Of a DNA stretch of 18,190 nt, positions 1 through 8,604 are shown piece by piece. Every line of letters begins with the position of its first letter. Position 1 is the first letter of the stretch. Below the pieces are notes generated by a model. That model was not told the origin of the DNA. It searched no databases and saw only the letters and a list, made by a program, of their open reading frames with translations. Source of the DNA: Vicinamibacteria bacterium (GTDB lineage: Bacteria; Acidobacteriota; Vicinamibacteria; Fen-336; JAGNNV01); the NCBI GenBank assembly GCA_016650185.1, contig JAENWE010000156.1, forward strand, positions 1 to 18,190, read 5' to 3'. Position numbers and translations under genes: made by a program.

Positions 1-50
1 CTGCTTCGGCGTTCTCGGTGCGTGACCATACTTACGAACTGGGGTACTAA
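1..50 (+). CDS. Possible C-terminal tail of an upstream gene (partial)
   Basis: Reading from base 3, an open frame runs from the window edge to a TAA at 48-50 and encodes ASAFSVRDHTYELGY. The residue mix, with alternating polar and aromatic residues, would fit the last strand of a protein. Only 15 codons are visible, however, and a second frame (from base 1) is also open to a TGA at 58-60. No family can be assigned. It is listed only because the genes that follow are on the same strand. Confidence 0.25.
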   Translation, partial: ASAFSVRDHTYELGY

Positions 51-91
51 GCGCCGGTGAGCGCCGCGTAGTAGCCTCCGCGGCTCCCGTC

Positions 92-1315
92 ATGGACTTC
101 ACGCCGCTCCGACGTCATCGCGATTACCGCTTTCTCTACGTCGCGCAGGGGGTCTCGTTCCTGGGCACCATGATGACGTACGTCGCCCTGCCCTATCAGA
201 TGTTCCAGCTGACGCACTCATCTCTGAGCGTCGGCCTGCTGGGTGTGGCCGAACTGATCCCTCTGCTTCTGACCGCCTTCATCGGGGGGGCTCTGGCCGA
301 CTCCGTCGATAGGCGCCTCATGGTGATCGTGACCGATCTGTTCCTGGCGAGCGGCAGCCTGGCCCTGGCGCTTCTGGCCCTCCATGGCGACCCTCCGGTT
401 TGGTCGCTTTACGTTCTGGCCGGCTTCATGTCAGGTATGAATGGACTCCAGCGACCGTCGATCGACGCCCTGATGCCGCGGCTGGTCCCCCGGGAGGAGC
501 TCCTCGCCGCCGCTGCGCTTGGATCTTTCCGCGGCAGTTTCGTGATGATCGTGGGCCCGGCCATCGGCGGTGTCCTGATCGCCTCGATGGGTCTCGCATT
601 TGCTTACGCGATGGACCTGCTCAGCTACGCGATCGCGCTGGTGTGCATCGTGATGATCCGCCGGACCGCATCCCCCGAGGGCGCGGAGCGTCCGACCGTA
701 GAAAGCATTCGGGAAGGCTTCCGTTACGCGATGAGCCGGCAAGAACTGGTGGGCACCTACGTGGTGGACTTCGTGGCCATGATTTTCGGCATGCCCATGG
801 CTCTTTTTCCGGCCCTGTCGGAGAAGCTCGGGGGACCCCAGGTGCTGGGTATTCTGTACGCATCTCCAGCCGTGGGTGCGTTTATCGCCAGCGTGACCAG
901 CCGGTGGACCCGCCAAGTGAGGAGGCACGGCCTCGCGGTCACCATCGCGGCCGCGATTTGGGGCGTGGCCATCGTGATCTTCGGCTTCTGCGACGCGATT
1001 GTGCCGGCGTCGTTCTTTTTGGTCCTGGCCGGCGGCGCGGACGCGGTGAGCGGCATCTTCCGTCAGACCATGTGGAATCAGACGATTCCGGATCACCTGC
1101 GGGGCCGGCTGGCTGGGATCGAGATGGTGAGCTATCTGAGCGGCCCGATGCTGGGTCACCTTGAGGCGGGGCTCGCGGCCGCGGCTTTCGGGGTGAGAGC
1201 CTCGGTGGTGTCGGGCGGAGTGCTCTGCGTCGTGGGTGTCATCGCTTGCAGCCTGTTGCTGCCGAAATTCTTGAGCTACGATGCTCAGGAGTTCGCCAAG
1301 AACGAGCTGGCCTAA
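92..1315 (+). CDS. MFS transporter, MFS_3/EntS-like
   Basis: Encodes a 407-residue, strongly hydrophobic protein with about twelve membrane segments, the usual size for a major facilitator exporter. The N-terminus (FTPLRRHRDYRFLYVAQGVS) resembles the start of the EntS/MFS_3 group. The loop between helices 2 and 3 carries the family motif A as GGALADSVDRR at residues 65-75, and a motif A-like echo, DHLRGRLAG, lies in the second half. A stop codon lies just upstream in frame, so ATG 92 is the first possible ATG; no clear ribosome binding site precedes it. These proteins expel siderophores, drugs or other small molecules by proton antiport. The substrate cannot be read from the sequence. The family is firm, the substrate unknown. 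Confidence 0.9.
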   Translation: MDFTPLRRHRDYRFLYVAQGVSFLGTMMTYVALPYQMFQLTHSSLSVGLLGVAELIPLLLTAFIGGALADSVDRRLMVIVTDLFLASGSLALALLALHGDPPVWSLYVLAGFMSGMNGLQRPSIDALMPRLVPREELLAAAALGSFRGSFVMIVGPAIGGVLIASMGLAFAYAMDLLSYAIALVCIVMIRRTASPEGAERPTVESIREGFRYAMSRQELVGTYVVDFVAMIFGMPMALFPALSEKLGGPQVLGILYASPAVGAFIASVTSRWTRQVRRHGLAVTIAAAIWGVAIVIFGFCDAIVPASFFLVLAGGADAVSGIFRQTMWNQTIPDHLRGRLAGIEMVSYLSGPMLGHLEAGLAAAAFGVRASVVSGGVLCVVGVIACSLLLPKFLSYDAQEFAKNELA

Positions 1316-1436
1316 TTCCCGCCGGGCGCGCCTCAGGGCTCACGGCTCTTTTTCGCCCCGCATTTCGCTTCGTCTTTCCGGCCAGGGCTCAGGATCCGGC
1401 TGGTGTGGTCATACAATCCCCTGAACTCGATTCCTC

Positions 1437-1440
1437 GGAG
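1437..1440 (+). promoter_or_regulatory. Ribosome binding site deciding the start of the BNR-repeat gene
   Basis: GGAG lies six bases before ATG 1447. The open frame extends back to 1246, inside the preceding MFS gene, but only the 1447 start has a Shine-Dalgarno sequence and gives a clean signal peptide, so it is preferred. Confidence 0.7.
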
Positions 1441-1446
1441 AAACTC

Positions 1447-4400
1447 ATGCGCCCGCTTAAGACACTTGCTCACTTTGGCCTGGCCCTTACCTTCACGCTG
1501 ACCGCGACTTCCGTCCTGGCTCAGCGAGGGCGGGGGTTTGGCCAGCCCGACACCTTGACCTGGCGATTCTTCGGTCCGGCCGTCGGCAATCGCATCGCGT
1601 CCATTGCGGGCATTCCGGGCGATCCCACCACGTACTACGCGGGCGCCGCCTCGGGTGGGGTCTGGAAGACCACCGATGGCGGAGAGCGATGGACGCCCGT
1701 GTTCGACAGCCAGCCCGTGCAGGCCATCGGTGCGCTCGCCGTGTCCCTCGCGGACACGAGTGTTGTCTGGGCCGGAACCGGCGAGGCGTGGGCGGTCCGC
1801 GACAGCGATGTCATGGGAGACGGGGTCTACAAGTCGACCGATGCCGGCAAGACCTGGACTCACACGGGTCTCACCGAAACCGGACGCATCGCCCGCATCG
1901 TCACCCATCCGACAAACCCCGACGTGGCCTACGTCTGCGCGACCGGCCGGACCACCGGACCCCAGCAGGAGCGTGGCGTTTTCCGGACCGTGGACGGGGG
2001 CAAGAACTGGGAACAGGTTCTTTTCGTGGACAAGAACACCGGTTGCTCCGGCCTCGACATGGACGCCAAGAACCCGCGCAAGCTGATCGCGGGCACCTGG
2101 CAGGTCGAGATGCACCCCTGGGCGATGTTCTCCGGCGGTCCGGGCTCGGGCATCTTCATTTCGACCGACGCGGGCTCCACGTGGACGCGGGTGGAGAATC
2201 CGGGCCTGCCGAAGTCGCCGCTTGGGAAAATCGACGTGGCCATCGCGCCCAGCGACTCGAATCGCGTCTACGCGTTGATTCAGACCGCCGATCAGGGCAG
2301 CGTCTGGCGCTCCGACGATGGCGGCACGAACTGGCGCGCCATCAACCATGACCGCGCCCTTATCGGTCGCGCGGGCTACTACATCCATCTCTCGGTCTCG
2401 AGCGACAACCGCGATGAGATCTACGTCGCCGACTCGTCGTTCTGGGTCTCCGTCGATGGCGGCGAGACCTTCAGGGAAGGCCCGATGGGCGGCGATACCC
2501 ATGACATCTGGGTGGACCCGAAAGACGGCGACCGCTACGTCGTCACCCATGATGGCGGTCTGAACATCACCACCCAGCGCGCGCGATCGAGCAAGAGAGT
2601 GACTCTGCCCATCGGCCAGATGTACCACGTGGCCGTCGACAATGACGTTCCTTACCGCATCTACTCCAATATGCAGGACAACGGGACCATGCGCGGCCGG
2701 GTCGATCAGCCGGAGGGACCATTCTCGTTTGGCCGTTCCAATGTGTGGGATCACTACCTCGGCGGCTGCGAGTCGGGCTTCACCATTCCCGATCCCAAGA
2801 ACTCCGACATCGTCTACGCCACCTGCTACGGCAACAAGGTCACGCGCTGGGAGGCGAGGACCGGTCGGGCCCGCTCGATCGCGCCGTCTCTCATCTCTTT
2901 GGACTCGCCCCCGAACGACGCGAAGTATCGGTGCCACTGGTCGGCGCCCATCGCGGTCGATCCCTTCGACACCAACAACGTTCTTTATGGTTGCCAGCTC
3001 ATCCTCAAGACTTCGAACGGAGGCCAGTCTTGGAAAGAGCTGAGTCCGGACCTTTCGACGCAGGATCCGAGCCGCGTGGTGCCCTCCGGCGGCATCGTGG
3101 GCGACAACCTCGGCCAGTTCTACGGCGAGGTGGTCTTCGCCATCGCCTTCTCCGAAGTGCAGCAGGGTCTGATCTGGGCCGGCACCAACGACGGCAAGAT
3201 GTGGAACTCCTGGGACGGCGGAGCCACCTGGAATGACCTCACGAAGGCTCTGACCACCGTTGGCATGGCGGCGTGGGGCATGGTGAGCAAGATCGAGCCC
3301 TCGCACCACGATGCCGGGACGGCTTACATAGCCGTCGCCCGGCATCTCATGGACGATCGTGAACCCTACATCTACAAGACCGCGGATTTCGGCAAGTCCT
3401 GGACCCGCGTCTCCGGAGACCTTCCGAGCAAGCATCCCTTGTCCTATGTGCGCGCGATCGCGGAGAGCCCGACTCGCAAGGGCCTGCTCTATGCCGGCAC
3501 CGGCCATGGCTTCTACTATTCCGTGGACGACGGCGCGCACTGGACGCAGCTTCAGACCGGCCTCCCCGCCGCACCCGTGACCTGGATCGCCACCCAGAAG
3601 AACTTCCACGACGTGGTGATCTCCACGTATGGGCGCGGTCTATATGTACTTGACGACGTCACCGTCCTTGAGCAGGCGGCGACGGTCGCGGCTCAGACCT
3701 CGACCCCCATGCTCGCGAAGCCGCGCGCGGCCTATCGCATGGGCCAGCAGGGCCAGGCTCCGATCACCTGGACCCAGAGCTCTGCGTCTCCCGCGAAGGT
3801 CGAAGTCCTCACCCCGTCCGGCGAGGTGGTTCGCGAAATCACCCGCCCCGGTCGCCCCGGTATCAACCGCACCTCGTGGGATCTACGCTACGCCTCCCCG
3901 CGTGTGGTCGCGCTGCGAACCACGCCCGCGGAGAATCCGCATATCTGGGAGGAGCCCCGGTTCCGCGGCCGGGACACCCGGCCCGTGACCCACTGGGGTT
4001 TGAACCAGGCCCAGGTGGGTCCCATCGTGTCGCCCGGAACCTACACGGTTAGGCTGACCGTGGGCGGCCAGACCTATACCGAGACGCTCGACGTTAGGCG
4101 CGACCCCAAAGTGGACACCAGCGACGCCGACTTCGATCTCTCGGAGAAGACGCAGCTGCGAATCCGCGAGGACATCAATCAGACCTCCGACATCATCAAC
4201 CATATCGAGATCATGCGGAAGCAGCTGGAAGTCCTCCAGGCCTCCAGCCGCGGCGTGCGCGGTCGCGAGGACATCGGCAAGGCCGCGCTCGATCTCAATG
4301 TGAAGATGCAGGCCGTCGAAGAGAAGCTTCTCGAGCGGGCGCAGTGGACGTCCGACGACAAGTATTTCCAGCAGGCCTACCGGATCTACATGAACCTGAT

Positions 4401-4605
4401 CTGGCTCAATGGCGAGGTGGGCCCAGGGGCGGGGGATGTGGCCGGGGGGGCGGACTTCCGACCAACCGACACGTCAATTCAGTTGCTGGCCGAGCTGGAG
4501 CAGAAGCTCGCCGCGTCCAAGGCGGAGTACGAGGCCTTGCTGTCAACGGAGGTGGCTGCCTTCAACCGCATGATGACGGAGAAGAACGCCCCGGTGGTGA
4601 AGTAA
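1447..4605 (+). CDS. Exported BNR/Asp-box (sortilin-like, VPS10-type) beta-propeller protein
   Basis: Encodes 1052 residues. The N-terminus is a signal peptide (MRPLKTLAHFGLALTFTLTA, then TSVLAQ), so the protein is exported. From about residue 74 to 697 there are roughly ten Asp-box repeats of the form S/T-x-D-x-G-x-x-W, for example TTDGGERW, STDAGKTW, TVDGGKNW, SDDGGTNW, SWDGGATW and SVDDGAHW. These mark large multi-bladed propellers of the kind annotated as WD40/YVTN/BNR-like or sortilin-like glycosyl hydrolases. An immunoglobulin-like segment around residue 785 (VEVLTPSGEVVREI, then SWDLRY) resembles FlgD-Ig modules. The end, about 898-1038, is helical and charged. Asp boxes are structural, not catalytic, and I see no sialidase active-site signature, so hydrolase activity is not supported. 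A binding or scaffold role in the periplasm or outside the cell is likelier. Confidence 0.88.
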   Translation: MRPLKTLAHFGLALTFTLTATSVLAQRGRGFGQPDTLTWRFFGPAVGNRIASIAGIPGDPTTYYAGAASGGVWKTTDGGERWTPVFDSQPVQAIGALAVSLADTSVVWAGTGEAWAVRDSDVMGDGVYKSTDAGKTWTHTGLTETGRIARIVTHPTNPDVAYVCATGRTTGPQQERGVFRTVDGGKNWEQVLFVDKNTGCSGLDMDAKNPRKLIAGTWQVEMHPWAMFSGGPGSGIFISTDAGSTWTRVENPGLPKSPLGKIDVAIAPSDSNRVYALIQTADQGSVWRSDDGGTNWRAINHDRALIGRAGYYIHLSVSSDNRDEIYVADSSFWVSVDGGETFREGPMGGDTHDIWVDPKDGDRYVVTHDGGLNITTQRARSSKRVTLPIGQMYHVAVDNDVPYRIYSNMQDNGTMRGRVDQPEGPFSFGRSNVWDHYLGGCESGFTIPDPKNSDIVYATCYGNKVTRWEARTGRARSIAPSLISLDSPPNDAKYRCHWSAPIAVDPFDTNNVLYGCQLILKTSNGGQSWKELSPDLSTQDPSRVVPSGGIVGDNLGQFYGEVVFAIAFSEVQQGLIWAGTNDGKMWNSWDGGATWNDLTKALTTVGMAAWGMVSKIEPSHHDAGTAYIAVARHLMDDREPYIYKTADFGKSWTRVSGDLPSKHPLSYVRAIAESPTRKGLLYAGTGHGFYYSVDDGAHWTQLQTGLPAAPVTWIATQKNFHDVVISTYGRGLYVLDDVTVLEQAATVAAQTSTPMLAKPRAAYRMGQQGQAPITWTQSSASPAKVEVLTPSGEVVREITRPGRPGINRTSWDLRYASPRVVALRTTPAENPHIWEEPRFRGRDTRPVTHWGLNQAQVGPIVSPGTYTVRLTVGGQTYTETLDVRRDPKVDTSDADFDLSEKTQLRIREDINQTSDIINHIEIMRKQLEVLQASSRGVRGREDIGKAALDLNVKMQAVEEKLLERAQWTSDDKYFQQAYRIYMNLIWLNGEVGPGAGDVAGGADFRPTDTSIQLLAELEQKLAASKAEYEALLSTEVAAFNRMMTEKNAPVVK

Positions 4606-4630
4606 GAAGCAACGGGACGAGGACAGGTCA

Positions 4631-5854
4631 TCAGATCTCGCGGAAGCGAGGAGAGCGGTAGAGGAGCGTTGCCGAGAGTACCGACATTCCGATGAGGCTC
4701 GCCGAAAGAGCCGCCGCCGGGCCGAAGGCGGTTACGGAGTAGCCGAGAAGCAGCGCTCCGATGGGCGACCCTCCTCGGAAGGCGAAGCCGAAGAGAGAAA
4801 GAATCCGTCCACGCATGGCCTCTGGAGCCAGTTCCTGGACCAGTCCGTTCATGGTTGAGCTACCTGAGGTCTGGACGACGCCATAGAAAAAGAGAAGGAC
4901 CGTGGCGAGCCATTGGCGTCCGCACAACACCGCGCCCGCCCCGAGGAGCGGGCCCCCCGTGAAGCAAATCAGCACGAATCTGCCCCGACCCTTGAAGCCG
5001 CCGCGATGTGCGGTGGCGATGGCTCCCACGATGGCTCCAAGGCCGATGGCGGAGAGCAGCATGGAGTATCCGCCGGCCCCTGAGCCGAGGACCTCGTCCG
5101 CGACCACGGGCAGGAAGGTGGTGAGGGGGAAGACGAAGAACGAGAGAGCGCCCGAAAGACCCACAATGAGGGCAATCTCCGGGGCCTGGCGGACGTAGGC
5201 CAATCCTTCCTTCAAACTGTTCGCCATGCCCTGGGGCGCCCGGATGTTCGGGGCTGCGGCGGGAATCCGGATCAGCAGAAGCGCCACCACCACGGCTACG
5301 AAGGAGAACGCGTTGAACACGAAGCACCACGCCGCGCCCAGGGCCACCAGCATGGCGGCGGCGATGGGCGGACCGATCGATCGCGACAGATTGAACTGCA
5401 GGGAGTTCATCGCGACCGCCCGCGGGATGACCTCTCTAGGCACGATGCTGGTGAGGAAGGCCTGGTAGGTGGGGGCGGACTGGGACTGAGCGAGGCCGGT
5501 GATGAAGCCCACGGCCACGATGGCCCAGATGGACAGGTGGCCGGTGAAGTACAAGGCGGCGAGAACGAGAGCCAGACTGAGCTGCACGAATTGCGACGTC
5601 ATCAGGATCGTCTTCTTGTTGATCCGATCTGCGAGGACGCCGCCCAGGAGCATGAAGCTCACCAAGGGCAATTCGCTCGCGAACTGACGCCAGCCGAGGT
5701 AGGAGGGATTCTTGAATTCGGTATGGATGACCCAGGAGAGGGCCACGTCCTGGATCCAGGTGCCGATGCTGGATACGAAAGCGCCGGTCCAGATCAGTCT
5801 GAAGTTTCGGACCTCGAACGCCGCGAGAAACGCCGGAAGGCGGGGTTTGCGCAC
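4631..5854 (-). CDS. MFS transporter, MFS_3-type, last gene of the minus-strand run
   Basis: Encodes 407 residues with about twelve hydrophobic segments. The N-terminus (EVRNFRLIWTGAFVSSIGTW) is typical of the MFS_3 group, and motif A is present as GGVLADRINKK at residues 71-81. A second-half counterpart, EAMRGRILSLFGF, is also visible. The start is a GTG at 5854, 47 bases after the stop of the 36-residue basic protein gene; the Shine-Dalgarno match is poor. It converges with the BNR-repeat gene, with only 25 bases between stop codons and no hairpin between them. Its length equals that of the MFS gene at 92-1315, but the sequences are only distantly alike. An efflux role is likely; the substrate is unknown. 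Whether it is transcribed with the signalling genes upstream is uncertain. Confidence 0.9.
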   Translation of the reverse strand: MRKPRLPAFLAAFEVRNFRLIWTGAFVSSIGTWIQDVALSWVIHTEFKNPSYLGWRQFASELPLVSFMLLGGVLADRINKKTILMTSQFVQLSLALVLAALYFTGHLSIWAIVAVGFITGLAQSQSAPTYQAFLTSIVPREVIPRAVAMNSLQFNLSRSIGPPIAAAMLVALGAAWCFVFNAFSFVAVVVALLLIRIPAAAPNIRAPQGMANSLKEGLAYVRQAPEIALIVGLSGALSFFVFPLTTFLPVVADEVLGSGAGGYSMLLSAIGLGAIVGAIATAHRGGFKGRGRFVLICFTGGPLLGAGAVLCGRQWLATVLLFFYGVVQTSGSSTMNGLVQELAPEAMRGRILSLFGFAFRGGSPIGALLLGYSVTAFGPAAALSASLIGMSVLSATLLYRSPRFREI

Positions 5855-5901
5855 ACCTTCGGCGGGGCTTTCTTCTTTTTCGGAGGTCAGAGGAGGGGCG
5901 T

Positions 5902-6012
5902 CTACTTCTTGGCCTTCTTGGCCGACGCGGCGATGGCCGCCAGCTTGCGGGCCTTCAACACTTCTTCACGCCGCTTTCGCCGCCGTTTGAGCTCTTGTTG
6001 CCGTTCAATCAT
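5902..6012 (-). CDS. 36-residue very basic small protein
   Basis: An ATG at 6012 opens a 36-codon frame ending in TAG. It begins MIERQQELKRRRKRREEVLK and ends in SAKKAKK. About fifteen of 36 residues are Lys or Arg, and the pattern suggests one long amphipathic or fully charged helix with a lysine-alanine tail, as in small ribosome- or nucleic-acid-binding proteins. It sits between the FHA gene (84 bases upstream) and the MFS gene (47 bases downstream) on the same strand. A GGAG sequence is 14 bases before the start, farther than ideal. The composition is not what random antisense or spacer sequence would be expected to give, and the frame fills the gap between two genes, which argues that it is real. 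I do not recognise a named family. Confidence 0.6.
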   Translation of the reverse strand: MIERQQELKRRRKRREEVLKARKLAAIAASAKKAKK

Positions 6013-6096
6013 CGAATTCTGTCCGTCTCCAGTTGGGTGTCATCTCGTTGAGCAGAGGAGAATTCTACCGTGATTGACCCTTCCGGGGTCTTGCGT

Positions 6097-6387
6097 TCAG
6101 GCTTCGTAGAGGCATACCGCTCTGGAAAAGCGCACCTGGTCGCCATTTTGGAGGGTCCGTTCGGTAATCCTCTCCCCGTTCACCTTCGTGAAGTTCGTAG
6201 ACTCGAGATCGACCAGCACGTGTGCGCCCTCGCGGTAGTCGATGCGGGCGTGCTCTCGGGAGAGGAGCGGGGCGTCAATAAAGATCCCGCACTTGGGATC
6301 GCGGCCCACGACCAGGGACGTCTCCCCCAATTCGAATGAGACCGTGTCCTCGGGGGAGTCCGATTTGTTCCAGATGAGACGCGCCAT
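6097..6387 (-). CDS. Single-domain FHA (forkhead-associated) phosphothreonine reader
   Basis: Encodes 96 residues forming one FHA domain with little else. The phosphopeptide-binding residues are visible: Arg29 in VVGRDPKC, Ser43-Arg44 and His46 in LLSREHARI, and Asn65 in the STNFTKVNG loop, followed by Asn70. The usual GT of the STNGT loop is FT here, a variant in the recognition loop. FHA domains bind phosphothreonine peptides, so the natural partner is the kinase encoded four genes earlier in the same run. There is no signal peptide or membrane segment, so it acts in the cytoplasm. ATG 6387 is preceded by AAAGG ten bases upstream. The gap to the TPR/PEGA/PDZ gene is 45 bases, consistent with one transcript. 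Confidence 0.9.
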   Translation of the reverse strand: MARLIWNKSDSPEDTVSFELGETSLVVGRDPKCGIFIDAPLLSREHARIDYREGAHVLVDLESTNFTKVNGERITERTLQNGDQVRFSRAVCLYEA

Positions 6388-6432
6388 GGTGGGGAGGCCT
6401 TTGGGTGGGGGCGTTGTCGTCGGTTCCCGGAA

Positions 6433-8604
6433 TCAGCGGCCGCCAGCCAGAGCGCCGATACGGCGCTTGGCGACGTCCTGCACAAGAGGGCCATCCTGCG
6501 AAAGCAGGGTGGCGCCCGCATCCTGAGACGCCTGCGTGTACTCGTCCAGGGCCTCTTTCGAGTATCCCAGATGTTCCAGGGCGACCCCGGCATAAAAGGC
6601 CGCGGTACCGCGCGCAAGTCCGGGGGCGAGAGGAAGTTCGTTCTTGGCCTTGATGAATGCGTCGTGTGCGCCGGCATAGTCGTGGAGGCTCAGAGCGATG
6701 AGACCGAGATTGAGGCGGGCAAGAGCGGCGTCTGCCGAGCCCGGATAACCCTCGATGACCTGTCGCAGATCCATGCTGATCTTGTTGGACAGTGCGCCGG
6801 TGCCGGCGAGCGAGATCTCTCGCGGCGCTTCTTCCAGGGGCAGACCGACGGTCTTCGGCCCCTCGCTGGTGGTTACGGTGATCGAGACGGGCTTCCCGGG
6901 CTCGGCGCCGGCGATGACGGCGAGAAGATCGGCCGTTTGGGTGACCTTCCGTCCGCCGGCCTCGGTCACGACGTGACCCTTCACAAAGGACGCCTTGTCG
7001 GCGGGCGATCCCGGGACGACTCGCAGGACGACCGGCCCGTCATGGAGGAGCGTGTCGATGGTCACGAGACCCGACCAGGGAGCTCTCAGGGGGACTCGCT
7101 TGTCGAAGGCCGCGAAAAAGCGGGCGTAGGAAGCATCGTCCTCGATCACCACGGAGGCGGAGTCGGGGACGACGCTGCCCGCGGCGTACACGTGGAGGAT
7201 GCCGGAGCGCGTCAGTTGTTCTTCGGGGATCCGCCCCGCCAGGAAGCCCTGCACTTCGAGGGCGGCTGCGAGCTTCTCCAGGACCCTTCGGAGCAGGGCC
7301 GGATCGTGCGTTCGGGGCGGCAGCAGGTCGGCGAGTTTGAGGCGCTCGGTGGCCAGGATCTTCTCGACAATCGCGCCATCCGCCTTCAGGAAATTCATGC
7401 CCCGGATAGTGGCGGATGCGATTCGGTTCAGCCGGCTCGTCATCGAGAGCAGACTGCGTTGAGCGGACGGGCCGTCGGCGACCACGCCCAGGAACGCGAG
7501 GGTGGGCCGGATCTGGGCCGCGAGTTCGACGGTGGCGCGCGCCTTGAGGTCCACGTCTTGGACGAAACGTCCGGCGGCGTGTCGAACTTCGACCCGCCGA
7601 ACGCCAGCGCAGACGGAGCGAAGGCTCTTGGGAGCGACGCCTTGCGACTCTCCGTCGATGAAGATCTGGCCTCCGGGCGGGTCGGAAGTGATGACGATCG
7701 ACCCGACCGAGGGTTCGAGCCTGATGGGGGGAAGCTCGTAGTCCTGAGGCTCCGGGATGTCGAGGCCCATACGCAGCGTCTCGTAACAGGGTTTGTGGAA
7801 CTCGATGGTGTGGGAACCCGCGGGCAGATTGGGGATTTCAAGACGACTCGACGATCGCGCTGGATCCAGGCCTCTTGCGGCCGCAATCGCGGCGAGGGCC
7901 GGATCGAGAACACCGCTCGTCGAGCCCTTGCTGACCCCATCGATCAGGATCTCCACATCCGTGGGTTCCGTGATCACGAATCCCGAGGCCGAGGTCCTTA
8001 CCAGGTCGAACTGCAGGCTGAGGGTTTCGCCGGCCACCACTCTCACCGCACGCGATTCTTGGCGATATCCGTTTTTCAGGATCTCGAGGGTGTAATCGCC
8101 GGCCACCACCTCGAGGGGGAAGAAATCGGTCACCGATAAGATTTTTCCATTGAGCGTCACGGTGGCCCCCTGCGGCGCCGACTGAATGGTCACGAACCCG
8201 ATCATCTGCGCCTTGATGGCCTTGAAGAAGTCCACGACCTTGGGCGAAATCAGAGCCGCGTCGAGGTTGTGCTGCGGAGCAAGGGCGATCAGCGAGCGGA
8301 AGCTGTCGGCCGCTCTATCGGTGTTGCCGAGATTCATCTGAACCCGGGCACGGTATTCGTAGGCTCTGACCAGCAGAATGACGCCCTCCTCGGTTAGAGG
8401 CTCCTGGCGACGCTCCGTCTCCAGCCGCGCGATGATTTCCTCGAAGCGAAGGAGCGATTGGCCCTGCTCCGGGCCCTCGAATTCGGAGATGGCCAGGTCG
8501 AGGGTGGCTCGCAACTCGACCAAGGTTGCCTCGGGCTGCGACCAGGCAAGCCCGGGGCCCAGGCAGAGGAGCAGAACCATGATCAGCCTTGAGTGAGTTC
8601 TCAC
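6433..8604 (-). CDS. Exported TPR / triple PEGA / PDZ / TPR protein
   Basis: Encodes 723 residues. A signal peptide (LIMVLLLCLGPGLAWSQ) is followed by a short TPR-like helical part (about 30-130). Three PEGA-type domains come next: 135-203 (FVTIQSAPQGATVTLNGK), 208-298 with an insertion at about 231-253, and 300-368 (IVITSDPPGGQIFIDGE). An unassigned segment, about 369-505, is followed by a PDZ-like domain at about 515-592 (LRVVPGSPADKASFVKGHVV). TPR-like helices close the protein at about 608-715. PDZ domains bind C-terminal or unfolded peptides; no protease domain is present, so an adaptor or scaffold role is likely. The start is a GTG whose GTGA overlaps the TGA of the TPR/NHL gene, with GTGAGG five bases ahead, which indicates translational coupling. 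An alternative ATG lies at 8580. Confidence 0.85.
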   Translation of the reverse strand: MRTHSRLIMVLLLCLGPGLAWSQPEATLVELRATLDLAISEFEGPEQGQSLLRFEEIIARLETERRQEPLTEEGVILLVRAYEYRARVQMNLGNTDRAADSFRSLIALAPQHNLDAALISPKVVDFFKAIKAQMIGFVTIQSAPQGATVTLNGKILSVTDFFPLEVVAGDYTLEILKNGYRQESRAVRVVAGETLSLQFDLVRTSASGFVITEPTDVEILIDGVSKGSTSGVLDPALAAIAAARGLDPARSSSRLEIPNLPAGSHTIEFHKPCYETLRMGLDIPEPQDYELPPIRLEPSVGSIVITSDPPGGQIFIDGESQGVAPKSLRSVCAGVRRVEVRHAAGRFVQDVDLKARATVELAAQIRPTLAFLGVVADGPSAQRSLLSMTSRLNRIASATIRGMNFLKADGAIVEKILATERLKLADLLPPRTHDPALLRRVLEKLAAALEVQGFLAGRIPEEQLTRSGILHVYAAGSVVPDSASVVIEDDASYARFFAAFDKRVPLRAPWSGLVTIDTLLHDGPVVLRVVPGSPADKASFVKGHVVTEAGGRKVTQTADLLAVIAGAEPGKPVSITVTTSEGPKTVGLPLEEAPREISLAGTGALSNKISMDLRQVIEGYPGSADAALARLNLGLIALSLHDYAGAHDAFIKAKNELPLAPGLARGTAAFYAGVALEHLGYSKEALDEYTQASQDAGATLLSQDGPLVQDVAKRRIGALAGGR

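Noticed and set aside
1412..1417. TACAAT as a -10 box before the BNR-repeat gene
   Set aside because: One mismatch to TATAAT at a suitable distance, but no acceptable -35 element at 16-18 bases upstream. Too weak to annotate as a promoter.
1333..3609. A 758-codon open frame antisense to the BNR-repeat gene
   Set aside because: High GC at third codon positions leaves the opposite strand open. The plus-strand gene has a signal peptide and Asp-box repeats; the antisense translation is low-complexity and has no recognisable motif.
1447..4605. Sialidase or other glycosyl hydrolase activity for the BNR-repeat protein
   Set aside because: Asp boxes are structural elements found in many propellers; no catalytic signature could be identified by eye.
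6076..6090. Hairpin GACCC-TTCCG-GGGTC between the FHA and small basic protein genes
   Set aside because: A perfect five-pair stem, but with no U tract on the minus strand and too short for a terminator; listed only as a possible weak structure.
6571..8139. A 522-codon plus-strand open frame opposite the TPR/PEGA/PDZ gene
   Set aside because: It lies wholly antisense to a gene with a signal peptide and clear domains, and its translation is Gly/Arg/Asp-rich without motifs.
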